A DNA stretch of 64,000 nucleotides, from contig NCEM01000009.1 of the NCBI GenBank assembly GCA_002280725.1, forward strand, positions 88,863 to 152,862, written 5' to 3'. The position numbers and the translations under genes are program-made. Below the pieces are notes generated by a model, which saw only the letters and a program-made list of their open reading frames with translations, was not told the origin of the DNA and did no database searches. This stretch comes from Alphaproteobacteria bacterium 32-64-14. GTDB lineage: Bacteria; Pseudomonadota; Alphaproteobacteria; Caulobacterales; Hyphomonadaceae. Below, one piece after another: positions 10,461 to 20,077 of the stretch. The stretch's first letter is position 1. Each line of letters opens with the position of its first letter.

Positions 10461-10567
10461 GAGGTCTCTCCGCCCCGGCGCGCCTTGCCTGCGTTGCAGG
10501 TGGCTCCACCCTGTTTCCGCACAGTAATGTGCGAAAGCCTCCGGACGCTAGCCCCGGCGCAAGGCGA

Positions 10568-11524
10568 TTAGCGAGCCGCGCTCACCGTGCCGTCGGGGTT
10601 CTGGTACTTCGCGCCCGGCAGGCGTCCCGGCAGGTGGATCAGCATCGGGGCCGCCACGAAGATCGACGAATACGTGCCGATAACGATGCCGAAGATGATC
10701 GACACAGCAAAGCCGAACAGCACCGGACCGCCCAGGAACGCCATGGCGCCCGCCGCAAGGCCGGTGGCCAGCGAGGTGATCAGGGTGCGCGAGAGCGTCG
10801 AGGTGATCGAAATGTCGATGACCTGCGTGATGTCGAGTTTCTTGTACTTCTTCAGCATTTCGCGGATGCGGTCATAGACGACCACGGTGTCGTTGATCGA
10901 ATAACCCGCAACCGTCAGCACGCCGGCCACGATGGTCAGGTCGAACGTCATCTGGGTGATCGAGAACAGCCCGATCACGGCATAGACGTCGTGGAATGTC
11001 GTCACGAATGCGCCTGTCCCGAACTTCACCTCGAAGCGGAACCAGACGTAGGCGCCGATGCCGACGACGGCCAGAACACTGGCGAGAATGCCCTGCATCA
11101 ACAGCTTGTCGCTGACCCGGCCCTCGACGTTGTCGGTCTTCAGTTCCCGCAGATCCGTGCCCAGCGCCGTCTTGGCCTGCGCGGAGACCTCTTCAACACT
11201 GCGTTCCTTGTCGATCGGCACGCGGATCACGACCGTGTTGCCGCCTTGCGTGGTGGTGACGTTGCTTTCCTCGAAGCCCGCCGCCGAAAGCCGCGACCGG
11301 ATCTCGCCTGAGTCGATCTTGCCGCCGTCGAGGCTGGCCGCCTCGATCTGCACGCCGCCGGTGAAGTCGAGCCCGAGATTGAGCCCCTGCGTGACCAGCG
11401 AGAACGTCGTGACGATAAAGATCAGGCTGGTGACGATGAAGCCCAGCCAGCGGATCTTCATGAACGGGAACGGCTTGCCGTCTTCGGCGGGCGCCTTGTT
11501 GGCCTTCGGTCTATCCCACCACAT
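10568..11524 (-). CDS. secF: Protein translocase subunit SecF
   Basis: A 318-residue RND-like membrane protein that with SecD and YajC uses the proton gradient to help pull secreted proteins through SecYEG. TM1 and the periplasmic P1 start are clear (GLNLGLDFTGGVQIEA), followed by the periplasmic domain (about 45-130) and five more TM segments, including TIVAGVLTVAGYSINDTVVV and the SRTLITSLATGLAAGAMAFL region. The start follows from the cytoplasmic leader MWWDRPKANK. SecD usually sits directly upstream in the same operon; here the upstream neighbour is a divergent EF-hand gene and no secD is visible in the window. Confidence 0.95.
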   Translation of the reverse strand: MWWDRPKANKAPAEDGKPFPFMKIRWLGFIVTSLIFIVTTFSLVTQGLNLGLDFTGGVQIEAASLDGGKIDSGEIRSRLSAAGFEESNVTTTQGGNTVVIRVPIDKERSVEEVSAQAKTALGTDLRELKTDNVEGRVSDKLLMQGILASVLAVVGIGAYVWFRFEVKFGTGAFVTTFHDVYAVIGLFSITQMTFDLTIVAGVLTVAGYSINDTVVVYDRIREMLKKYKKLDITQVIDISITSTLSRTLITSLATGLAAGAMAFLGGPVLFGFAVSIIFGIVIGTYSSIFVAAPMLIHLPGRLPGAKYQNPDGTVSAAR

Positions 11525-11594
11525 GCAGGTCTCTCGGCAATCTGTTCAGGCGCCAGCCGGAATCCGGCGCGCCATGGGGTTCCTGCGCTATCAA

Positions 11595-11614
11595 ATGGCG
11601 CCGCAAAGCGCCAT
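11595..11614. repeat. Short hairpin upstream of secF
   Basis: ATGGCGC and GCGCCAT are separated by six bases in the 295-base gap between secF and the EF-hand gene. No T-tract follows on either strand. The rest of the gap shows no gene; two YTGCGACAA direct repeats at 11707 and 11739 are described with the EF-hand gene. Confidence 0.4.
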
Positions 11615-11819
11615 ACCCGAGTTGCGGCTAGCTGTTTTGGGCAGGTTCCGCCCTTCTCTGCCCGATTTGCCGGGCCTAACCCGGATTTCAGCAGTTAACT
11701 GACACCTTGCGACAATTGCGGCCGCCGCGGGCGTAGTCCTGCGACAAACCCACCCCAGTTTCGGAACATTGGAAACAGACGGGCGGCAGCAAGATCGCCC
11801 CAATTCGGAGATGCTCCCC

Positions 11820-12467
11820 ATGAAACGCACTTTGATCGCCGCGGCTTCCCTTACTGTTCTGGGCGCCGCTTCCGTGGCCGGGATCGCCCTTGCCCAGCCG
11901 CGGGGCGACGCCGCCCCCCATGCCCAAGGCTTCGGCCTGGTCGCCTTCGACGCGAATGCAGACGGCAAGATCAGCCGCGCCGAACTCGACAGCGCCCAGC
12001 GCGCCCGCTTCGAAGCCATCGACGCCAGCCGCGACGGCTTTGCCACGCCAGAGGAGTTCAAGGCTGCTCACGAGAAGGATCGCGCCGCCCGCCATGCCCA
12101 GATGGTCGATACCCGGTTTGCGGCGCTCGACAAGGACGGCAACCAGACCATCAGCAAGACCGAATTCTCCACCGGCCTGACGCCTCCCGATGGCGCCCAG
12201 CCGGGTCCGGGGCGCGGCGGTCCTGGCCGGGATGGTTCCGGTCGCGAGTTCCGCGCCGGCAGCCCGGGTGGCCATGGCATGGATCGCGGCCCGCAAGGGG
12301 CGGATGGCAAGCCCGGCCGCATCGGTCCTGACGCCGATGGCGATGGCAAAGTCAGCCTGGCTGAATTCTCGTCCCGCGCTGTTGAGGGTTTCAACCGGGC
12401 CGACACGAACAAGGACGGCGTGGTGACGATTGCCGAACTTCAGGGCTCTCGCCCCGCCCGCCCGTAG
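11820..12467 (+). CDS. Exported EF-hand calcium-binding protein
   Basis: A 215-residue exported protein with a signal peptide (KRTLIAAASLTVLGAASVAGIALAQ) and at least four EF-hand-type loops: DANADGKISRAE, DASRDGFATPEE, DKDGNQTISKTE and DADGDGKVSLAE, with a further DTNKDGVVTIAE near the C-terminus. A Gly/Pro/Arg-rich linker separates the second and third pairs. The start at 11820 was chosen because GGAG lies nine bases upstream and the signal peptide follows. It probably binds Ca2+ in the periplasm. The response regulator and histidine kinase downstream may sense or control it, but this is inference. Two copies of YTGCGACAA, 32 bases apart, lie 70-110 bases upstream. Confidence 0.88.
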   Translation: MKRTLIAAASLTVLGAASVAGIALAQPRGDAAPHAQGFGLVAFDANADGKISRAELDSAQRARFEAIDASRDGFATPEEFKAAHEKDRAARHAQMVDTRFAALDKDGNQTISKTEFSTGLTPPDGAQPGPGRGGPGRDGSGREFRAGSPGGHGMDRGPQGADGKPGRIGPDADGDGKVSLAEFSSRAVEGFNRADTNKDGVVTIAELQGSRPARP

Positions 12468-12478
12468 ATTTCAGGGAC

Positions 12479-12509
12479 TGACGCGCCGTTGTCCCCCCGA
12501 GGCGCGTCA
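12479..12509 (+). terminator. Hairpin after the EF-hand gene
   Basis: TGACGCGCC and GGCGCGTCA form a 9-bp stem with a 13-base loop, 11 bases after the stop codon. There is no T-tract, so it may be a weak or Rho-assisted terminator or a 3'-end stabiliser. Confidence 0.4.
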
Positions 12510-12586
12510 TAACCCCGAAAGTGCGGCCTGTTGCATCGGCCCATGCCGGTGCAGCAGGCTGCAGCCGTTTCCTGAGAGATTCTGCG

Positions 12587-13296
<710 letters not shown>

Positions 13297-13300
<4 letters not shown>

Positions 13301-14802
13301 AGCGGCTGCTGCCCAAGAGCATACCCGGACAGCTGGCGCTGGTGATGGCCGCCGCCCTGCTGATCGCGACGCTCGTCAACTTCGTGCTTCTGCTGGGCGA
13401 GCGGCACCGCGCCTCGGTTATCGAGCAGAGCGTGCCCGCGATCGCGCGCTTTGCCGACATCGCCTTCGAGGTCTTTGAAGTTCCCCCGCCCTTGAATGAG
13501 CGCATTGTGATATCCGGCCGCCGCCAGGGCCCGGGCCGGTACCAACTCGCGGCGGGCAATCCCATTGATAACCGTGGGCTTGAGCGCGATCTTGCGCTTG
13601 AAGACCAGCTGCGCGAGGCGCTGGTCAGCGCTGGCGTTCCTGCTGTTGATGTGCGTGCTTCGAGCCGTATCGTGCGCCGGTCCGACCGTCCGCCCGAAGG
13701 CTTCGGCTTTGATGCGCGCGACAGACCGGGAAGCCCTCCGGAACGTCCCATGCTGGGCCACGTGATGGTGGGGTCTGCTGGCGGAGGCCCGCCGGGTGGG
13801 CCACCACCTGCCGGGGACACGCGCGAAGCGCGCGAAATCCTGCTTGCCGCGCAGCTGTCCGATGGCCGCTGGTTCAGCGGCTTTTCGCTGTCGCCCGAGC
13901 CCAACCGGGGCGATGGCGTGCTGCTCGCCGCCAGTACGTTCGTGACTTTCGTCTTCGTGCTTGGCGCAGCGCTTCTGGTTGCGCGTCAGGTGTCGCGGCC
14001 GTTACGCGATCTGGCGGAAGCGGCGGCCCGCGTCGGCGCTGCAAACCAGCCAGAGGAAGTGCCCGTCCAAGGCCATGGCGACGTGCGCCAGACACTGGAA
14101 GCCTTCAACGCAATGAGCCGGCGCGTGAGTCAGCTGCTCAACGAGAAGGACGTGATGCTCGGCGCGCTAGGGCACGACCTGCGCACGCCGCTTGCTTCCC
14201 TGCGCATCCGGCTCGAGACGATGGAGCCGGAGGCGGAGCGTCACAAAGCTGTCCGCACGATCGAGGAAGCCGGCCAGCTGCTGGAAGATATCCTGCAGCT
14301 CTCTCGCCGCGGACAATCCCGCGAGCCAGAACGGACGATGGACGTATCCGTTCTCGTCCAGGATATCGTCGAGGACTACGCGGATACCGGCGGACCCGTC
14401 TCACTGAAAGAAATCGGCAAGGCGCCCGTGGCCTGTCGCCCCGTCCTGTTTGGCCGCGCGCTGCGCAACCTTATCGACAATGCGGTCACCTATGGCGGTG
14501 TCGCGCGCGTTTCCGTGTCGCGCATGGACGACCAGATCCATGTGCGCATCGAGGACGATGGACCGGGCATGTCCGCCGACGTTCTGGCGACAGCGACCGA
14601 CCCCTTCGTCCGTGGCGAAGTCTCGCGCAGCCGCGAGACCGGCGGCGCAGGTCTCGGCCTCACGCTGGCCGACGCCATCGTCAAGGCGCACGGCGGTAGT
14701 CTGCGGATGCAGAACACCGATCCGAGGGGGTTTGCGGTGACGATCGTCCTGCCCGCCGCCCGCCCCGCGCCAGTCCAGACGCCCGGACCTACCGCCGCCT
14801 AG
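13297..14802 (+). CDS. Sensor histidine kinase (EnvZ-like)
   Basis: A 501-residue membrane kinase. TM1 is at about residues 10-30 (LALVMAAALLIATLVNFVLL) and TM2 at about 205-228. Between them is a periplasmic domain containing a Gly/Pro-rich stretch (GGGPPGGPPP). A HAMP domain follows, then the phospho-acceptor His293 in LGHDLRTPLASLRIRLE, the N box LRNLIDNAVTYGG, DDGPGMS, and the lid GGAGLGLTLADAIVKAHGG. Translation starts at a TTG that overlaps the regulator's stop (TTGA), with AGAGG about ten bases upstream. The stop codon shares the palindrome CTAG with the stop of the convergent MFS gene, so the two coding regions overlap by four bases. Confidence 0.93.
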
Positions 14803-16502
14803 TCGAGCGACCTGCCCTTCGTTTCCGGGAACAGGAACAGGCAGCACACGATGCCGATGACGCCGAACACCACCGGATACCAAAGTCCGGCAAACACATC
14901 GCCGGTCGACGTCGCGATCGCGTAGGCCGTCATGGGCATGAAGCCGCCGACCCAGCCAATGCCGACATGATACGGGACTGACAGCGCCGTGTATCGTACC
15001 CGCGTCGGGAACAGCTCCACCAGCGCCGCCGCCATGGGCCCATAAAGCGCCGTTGCGGCGACCACCATCAGCGTGAAGCCGATGAAGATCAGCGGCCAGT
15101 CGAACGTGGCCGCCTGGGCGTCGAACTCCGCGGAGTTGGACGGCGCCTTCATGGGCGATGGATAGTTGGCGGCCTTCAGTCCAGCGGCGACCTTTGCGTC
15201 GAGACCCACCTTGTGGGTCTTGAGGTTGTCGCCGGTGAGGCCAACGCCATCGGCGAGATCCACCGACACTTCCGTGCTCACGAAGCGGATCGTCGTCGGC
15301 TGGCCTTCGACGGCCTCATGGATGGTGTAGTTGATGCCCGAGTCCGTCAGGTACGAGCGGGCGATGTCGCAGGCCGTCTCGTACTTGCGCCCGCCCAGCA
15401 GGTCGAACTGGAAGGAGCACGTGCCCGCCTTGGCGTGGATCTCCGCAGGCGCTTCGGCCTGCGCCGCGATCAGCGGGCGGTTCGCGCCTTCCGAGAAGGC
15501 CTTAAATGCCGGGAAGATCGCAACGACCGAGAGCACCATGCCGGCAATCAGCACGGGCTTGCGGCCTATCCTGTCCGAGAGTGCGCCGAAGAACACGTAG
15601 AGCGGGATCGACAGGAACGTCGCGCCCAGCAGGAACAGGTTCGTCCACACACTCGGCACATCCATGAAGCGCTCGAGGAAGATCTGGGAGTAGGAGAACG
15701 CGCACCACCAGATCGCGCCTTGCGCCATCAGGAAAGAGACAATGGCGATCAGCACCAGCTTGAGGTTCTTCCACTCGAGGAACACTTCCTTGTAAGGCGC
15801 GCGGCTGATTGTGCCTTCGGCCTTCATCTTCTCAAACGCCGGGCTCTCGTTGAGCCGCAGTCGCATCCACACCGAAATGGCGACAAGGAAGGCTGAGGCG
15901 AGGAACGGGATGCGCCAGCCCCACGCAAAGAACTGCGCCTCCCCCAGCAGCGTCCGTACGCCCAGCACCATGGCGAGCGCTCCGACGAGGCCGAACGCCG
16001 CCGACGACTGGATCCAGCCTGTCGAGGCGCCACGATGATGCGGCTCGCAATGCTCGGCGACATAGATGGCCGCCCCGCCATACTCGCCACCGACCGCCAT
16101 GCCTTGCAGGATGCGCAGCACGACGAGCGCGATGGCGCTGACGCCCATCAGCTCCTTGCTGTCAGGCAGCAGGCCGATGGCGAACGTTGCCCCGCCCATG
16201 ATCACGACGGTGGCGAGGAAGGCGCCTTTGCGCCCGAACCGGTCTCCCAGTCGGCCGAAGATCAGCGCGCCCAGCGGGCGGAACAGCAGGCCCGCCGCAA
16301 ACACGGCCAGCGCCGCAAGCGTCGCGTTGGCTTCACCAATTTCCGCGGCGTTGAAGAACTTGTCGGCAAACAGCTTGGTCAGCGAGCCATAGACGAAGAA
16401 GTCGTACCACTCGAAAGCGGTTCCGGCCGAGGATGCGACAACGACCGTGCGCAACGGCGTACGTTCGCTCTTCTCCGCCGCGTCTGGCGCCGCTTCGGCC
16501 AT
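14799..16502 (-). CDS. MFS transporter, metabolite:H+ symporter type, with a large extra loop
   Basis: A 567-residue MFS permease, longer than the 430-450 residues usual for the metabolite:H+ symporter subfamily. The N-terminus SSAGTAFEWYDFFVYGSL is the subfamily's TM1 motif; GRLGDRFGRKGAF is the MFS loop 2-3 motif and GALSDRIGRKPVL its repeat in the second half. The extra length is about 120 polar residues between TM9 and TM10 (approximately 355-470), with two cysteines (GTCSFQFDL and YETACDIA). It probably lies on the periplasmic side, given the usual topology. Substrates of the subfamily include alpha-ketoglutarate, citrate, shikimate and proline. The stop overlaps that of the kinase gene tail to tail. 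Confidence 0.88.
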   Translation of the reverse strand: MAEAAPDAAEKSERTPLRTVVVASSAGTAFEWYDFFVYGSLTKLFADKFFNAAEIGEANATLAALAVFAAGLLFRPLGALIFGRLGDRFGRKGAFLATVVIMGGATFAIGLLPDSKELMGVSAIALVVLRILQGMAVGGEYGGAAIYVAEHCEPHHRGASTGWIQSSAAFGLVGALAMVLGVRTLLGEAQFFAWGWRIPFLASAFLVAISVWMRLRLNESPAFEKMKAEGTISRAPYKEVFLEWKNLKLVLIAIVSFLMAQGAIWWCAFSYSQIFLERFMDVPSVWTNLFLLGATFLSIPLYVFFGALSDRIGRKPVLIAGMVLSVVAIFPAFKAFSEGANRPLIAAQAEAPAEIHAKAGTCSFQFDLLGGRKYETACDIARSYLTDSGINYTIHEAVEGQPTTIRFVSTEVSVDLADGVGLTGDNLKTHKVGLDAKVAAGLKAANYPSPMKAPSNSAEFDAQAATFDWPLIFIGFTLMVVAATALYGPMAAALVELFPTRVRYTALSVPYHVGIGWVGGFMPMTAYAIATSTGDVFAGLWYPVVFGVIGIVCCLFLFPETKGRSLD

Positions 16503-16664
16503 GCCATCCTCCCCTGCCCGTTCCGGGCGTTATCTCTGCGAAAGACCTGCCCCAGAATCCCAGCCTTCGCCAGAGGGGCCGCGCCCGCACGACTTCAAGC
16601 TGTTGTGCCGTCGCGTTTGCGCAGGTTTACTGGGTCCAGGTGATTTGCCGCCCTGGAGCGTACC

Positions 16665-18593
16665 TTGAAGTTTGCAGTCCTGCTTGCCCTCGCGGGCGTA
16701 TTGGCCGTTACCCCGGCGTTCGCGCAAGGCAGCGTGGTCAACTCGGCCCCGCAACCGATTGCGGCTGCCCCGGCGATACCTGCGCCGCGCGATGTCGCTT
16801 ACCCCGGAACGCTTACGCTCGCAGTCGATGCGACCGATCTCGACCGCCGGATATTTGGCGTCAAGCAGACGATTCCCGTGACGAAGGCTGGCCGCCTCAC
16901 CCTGCTCTATTCGGAATGGATTCCCGGCAACCACGCGCCGCGCGGACCGATCTACAATTATTCGGGGATCAAGTTCACCGCCAACGGCAAGACGCTGAAA
17001 TGGACCCGCGATCCGGCCGACGTCTACGCCTTCCATGTCGATGTGCCCGCGGGCGTCAAAGCCATCCAGGTCGAGGCCCAGTTCCTCTCGGCGATTGAGT
17101 CGGCGCAGGGCCCGATCATGATGACGCCTGAGATGCTGCGCCTCAACTGGTACATCGGCGCGCTCTATCCGGCGGGCCACTTTGCGCGGAAGGTGACCTT
17201 CGATGTCTCGGTGAAACTGCCGCCCGGCTGGGATTATGCAACATCGTTGGAGACGGCATCGGTCGCTAATGGCGTCGTCAGGTTCAAGACCGCATCATGG
17301 GAAACCGTGATCGACAGCCCGCTCTTCGCCGGCAAGTACATGCGCAAATACGATCTCGATCCGGGCGGCCGCTCGCGCGTGACTCTCAATATCATGGGAG
17401 ACGATGCGGCCCAGTCCGATGCTTCGCCCGAGATCATCCAGGTTCACCGCAATCTCGTCGTGCAGGCAGACAAGCTCTACGGCGCGCGTCATTTCAATCA
17501 CTACGATTTCCTGCTCTCGATCAGCGAGCGCCTCGCCACCTCCGGCGTCGAGCACCAGCGCTCAAGCGATAACGGTGTGAGGAGTGGCTATTTCACGGCG
17601 TGGACCACTGGTTTCGTCAGCAAGGATTTGCTGGCGCACGAGTACACCCACTCGTGGAACGGCAAGTATCGCCGCCCGGCCGATCTGTGGGCGCCGAACT
17701 TCAACGTGCCGATGCGCGGTAGCCTGCTCTGGGTCTATGAGGGCCAGACGCAGTATTGGGGCAACGTCCTCGCCGCCCGCGCCGGGTTCGTGTCGAAGCA
17801 GCAGGCGCTCGATCTGATCGCCAACAACGCAGCCGACTATCAATACCGCGCCGGCCGCGAGTGGCGCCCGCTGGCGGATACAACACTGGACCCCGTCATC
17901 GCGGCGCGCCGGTCGCTGCCCTGGCACAACTGGCAACGCAGCGAGGACTATTACCGCGAAGGCCAGCTGATCTGGATGGATGTCGACACGCTTATCCGCG
18001 AGCGCTCCGGCGGCAAGCGGTCACTGGATGACTTCGCCAAGGCCTTCTTCGGCGTGAACGATGGGGACTGGGGCACGCTCACCTATGCGCGCAAGGATCT
18101 GGTCGCGGCGCTTAACAAGATCGAGCCGCATGACTGGGAAGCGTTCTTCGTGAAGCGCGTCGATAGCGTGGCTCCGTCAGCGCCACTCGACGGGCTGGAG
18201 CGCGGTGGCTACCGCCTTGTCTACAGCGACACGGCCAACGCCGTCTGGCGGGATCAGGAAAGCCGTTCGCGTACGGCCAATCTGCTCTATTCCATCGGCC
18301 TCTCAGCCGACGCGGCGGGCAAGATCACCTACATCCAGTGGGATGGTCCGGCGTTCAAGGCGGGTCTCAACACCTCGCTGACAATCACAGGAGTGAGCGG
18401 CCTTCCCTACTCGCCCGAGCGGTTGCGCGCGGCCGTGGCGGCTTCGGTCAATCAGCCGGTCGAATTGCTCGTCCGCTTCCAGGACGAGTTCAAGACCATC
18501 CGCCTCGACTACAACGGAGGCCACCGCTATCCGAAGCTCGAGCGGATCACGGGCAAGCCCGCCTATCTCGACGATATCCTGGCGCCGCGTTGA
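16665..18593 (+). CDS. Secreted M61-family metallopeptidase
   Basis: A 642-residue exported zinc aminopeptidase of the M61 (glycyl aminopeptidase-like) family. Start is a TTG with GGAG six bases upstream, giving the signal peptide KFAVLLALAGVLAVTPAFAQ. The N-terminal M61 domain (about 40-210, with YSEWIPGNHAPRGPI) precedes the catalytic domain with HEYTHSWN at about 325-332 (zinc ligands His325 and His329, catalytic Glu326). The downstream WVYEGQTQYWG supplies the third ligand Glu. The C-terminal part (about 520-620) looks like a PDZ domain (KAGLNTSLTITGVSG). It is convergent with an exported M28 peptidase and close to an M14 enzyme, suggesting a joint role in extracellular or periplasmic peptide breakdown. 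Confidence 0.92.
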   Translation: MKFAVLLALAGVLAVTPAFAQGSVVNSAPQPIAAAPAIPAPRDVAYPGTLTLAVDATDLDRRIFGVKQTIPVTKAGRLTLLYSEWIPGNHAPRGPIYNYSGIKFTANGKTLKWTRDPADVYAFHVDVPAGVKAIQVEAQFLSAIESAQGPIMMTPEMLRLNWYIGALYPAGHFARKVTFDVSVKLPPGWDYATSLETASVANGVVRFKTASWETVIDSPLFAGKYMRKYDLDPGGRSRVTLNIMGDDAAQSDASPEIIQVHRNLVVQADKLYGARHFNHYDFLLSISERLATSGVEHQRSSDNGVRSGYFTAWTTGFVSKDLLAHEYTHSWNGKYRRPADLWAPNFNVPMRGSLLWVYEGQTQYWGNVLAARAGFVSKQQALDLIANNAADYQYRAGREWRPLADTTLDPVIAARRSLPWHNWQRSEDYYREGQLIWMDVDTLIRERSGGKRSLDDFAKAFFGVNDGDWGTLTYARKDLVAALNKIEPHDWEAFFVKRVDSVAPSAPLDGLERGGYRLVYSDTANAVWRDQESRSRTANLLYSIGLSADAAGKITYIQWDGPAFKAGLNTSLTITGVSGLPYSPERLRAAVAASVNQPVELLVRFQDEFKTIRLDYNGGHRYPKLERITGKPAYLDDILAPR

Positions 18594-18594
18594 T

Positions 18595-19977
18595 CTATTT
18601 CGCCGGCGGCGGTGGGAAGAACGCACCCACCACGCCGGCAAACTGCACCGGGCTGGCATAGCCATCGGCGGAGACGGCCTGCACGCCAAAGAACCAGTCG
18701 TCGATCACCACGTTCGTCAGTGTGGCTGTCGTCTCGGAACCGGCCACAACCTTGCTGTGCTGCCAGACCGGAGACGTCGTCTCGCGCCACCAGATGACAT
18801 AGCTCGCAGCGCCCGCGCTCGCGGTCCAGCTGACCTTGGTGTCTGCCGACACGGCACCATCGATCTTCACCTCCAGCGGTGGCCGCGGCGCCGAAGCCAG
18901 CGACGCCATCGTCATGGCGTTGAGCCGCGTCACGCGGGCCAGGTACGGGAAATCCACGCCATCGATCGTGTCGCCATAGACGATGTCGCCTGCCGTGCGC
19001 AGATCCTGATGCTGGCGCGTATAGTTCTCGGCCGCTTCAGTCACGCGAACTGCCGGGAAGCCCGCCTCCACCATCGGCACCTGATCGCCGCCGCGCCCGA
19101 AGCGATCCCGGCGATAGACCATGGACACGTCGAACGCCGGCAGGTGCTGTTCCGCAATCACGTCCATATAGCGCGCCAGATTGCGCGAAGGCGCGTCCAC
19201 TTCACCACCCACAGAGCGGCGCGCAGCAGCGATTGCGTCGGCCTCCAGTGAGCGCACGCCCTCGGAGAACACGCGCACGCGATTATCAACGTGCGCTGCA
19301 AGCCCATGGCTGTTGCCGACGATGTCGTTGTTGAGGACGGCCAGAACCTCCCAGCCCTGCGCCTTGGCATAGTTGGCGAGAATGCGCCCGCCATGCAGCC
19401 CCTGCTCCTCCCCGCTCAGCGCCACAAACACCAGCGTCGCGCCGAACTTGCGTTTGGACAGCACCCGCGCGGATTCCATCACGGCCGCAACGCCGGATGC
19501 ATCGTCGTTCGCGCCCGGCGCATCTGCGGTGAAGTTCATCACGTCAGTCGCCCTGCTATCGAGGTGGCCCTGGATGATGATGACGCGGTTGGGGTCGCTG
19601 GCGCCGCGCTGGATCGCGACAGCATTCGCGATCACGGTGGGGTTGGGCACGCGCGGCAGCGAGGTCACTGTGTCCTTCACCGTCACAACTTCCAGACACC
19701 CGCCGCAATCCGCCGACATCTTGCGGAACTCACCCTCGACCCAGCGCCGCGCCGCGCCGATCCCGCGCGTGTCGGATACCTGATCCGACAGCGTATGGCG
19801 CGTGCCGAAGCTCACCATCTTCTCGATATAGCCGCGCAGGCTCACCTCGCTTACCTCGGCCGACACAGCCGCGAGCGCCTGCTTCACTTGCGCGGGCGTT
19901 TCGACTGAAGCTGGCGAACTTGTGCAGGCGGCAAGAATCAACGCGCTCGCCATTGCTGCCTTGAACAGGACTTTCAC
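18595..19977 (-). CDS. M28-family metallopeptidase lipoprotein with C-terminal FnIII-like domain
   Basis: A 460-residue exported zinc aminopeptidase. It begins at a GTG eight bases after a GGGAG ribosome site and has a lipoprotein signal (MASALILAACTSS). Zinc and catalytic residues are in IIQGHLDSRAT (His, Asp), APGANDDASGVAA (bridging Asp) and VALSGEEQGLHGG (Glu pair); later metal ligands are probably in LNNDIVGNSHG and RVTEAAENYTRQHQD. The last 90 residues (PRPPLEVKIDGAV to the end) resemble a fibronectin type III fold. The protein is probably anchored in the outer membrane or periplasm and trims amino acids from peptides. It is divergent from the M14 gene. Confidence 0.92.
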   Translation of the reverse strand: MKVLFKAAMASALILAACTSSPASVETPAQVKQALAAVSAEVSEVSLRGYIEKMVSFGTRHTLSDQVSDTRGIGAARRWVEGEFRKMSADCGGCLEVVTVKDTVTSLPRVPNPTVIANAVAIQRGASDPNRVIIIQGHLDSRATDVMNFTADAPGANDDASGVAAVMESARVLSKRKFGATLVFVALSGEEQGLHGGRILANYAKAQGWEVLAVLNNDIVGNSHGLAAHVDNRVRVFSEGVRSLEADAIAAARRSVGGEVDAPSRNLARYMDVIAEQHLPAFDVSMVYRRDRFGRGGDQVPMVEAGFPAVRVTEAAENYTRQHQDLRTAGDIVYGDTIDGVDFPYLARVTRLNAMTMASLASAPRPPLEVKIDGAVSADTKVSWTASAGAASYVIWWRETTSPVWQHSKVVAGSETTATLTNVVIDDWFFGVQAVSADGYASPVQFAGVVGAFFPPPPAK

Positions 19978-20077
19978 GGATGGCTCTCCCGCAGACTTTG
20001 CCCATACACCTTGCGTGACGCGATGCTTGGCGCATGGTGCCCGCGATCACAAGAGGCCGCCGGGGCGACGTTCTGAA

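Noticed and set aside
8862-10571. 569-residue plus-strand open frame over dctA
   Set aside because: Arg/Gln/His-rich antisense shadow of dctA and of the end of the S9 gene.
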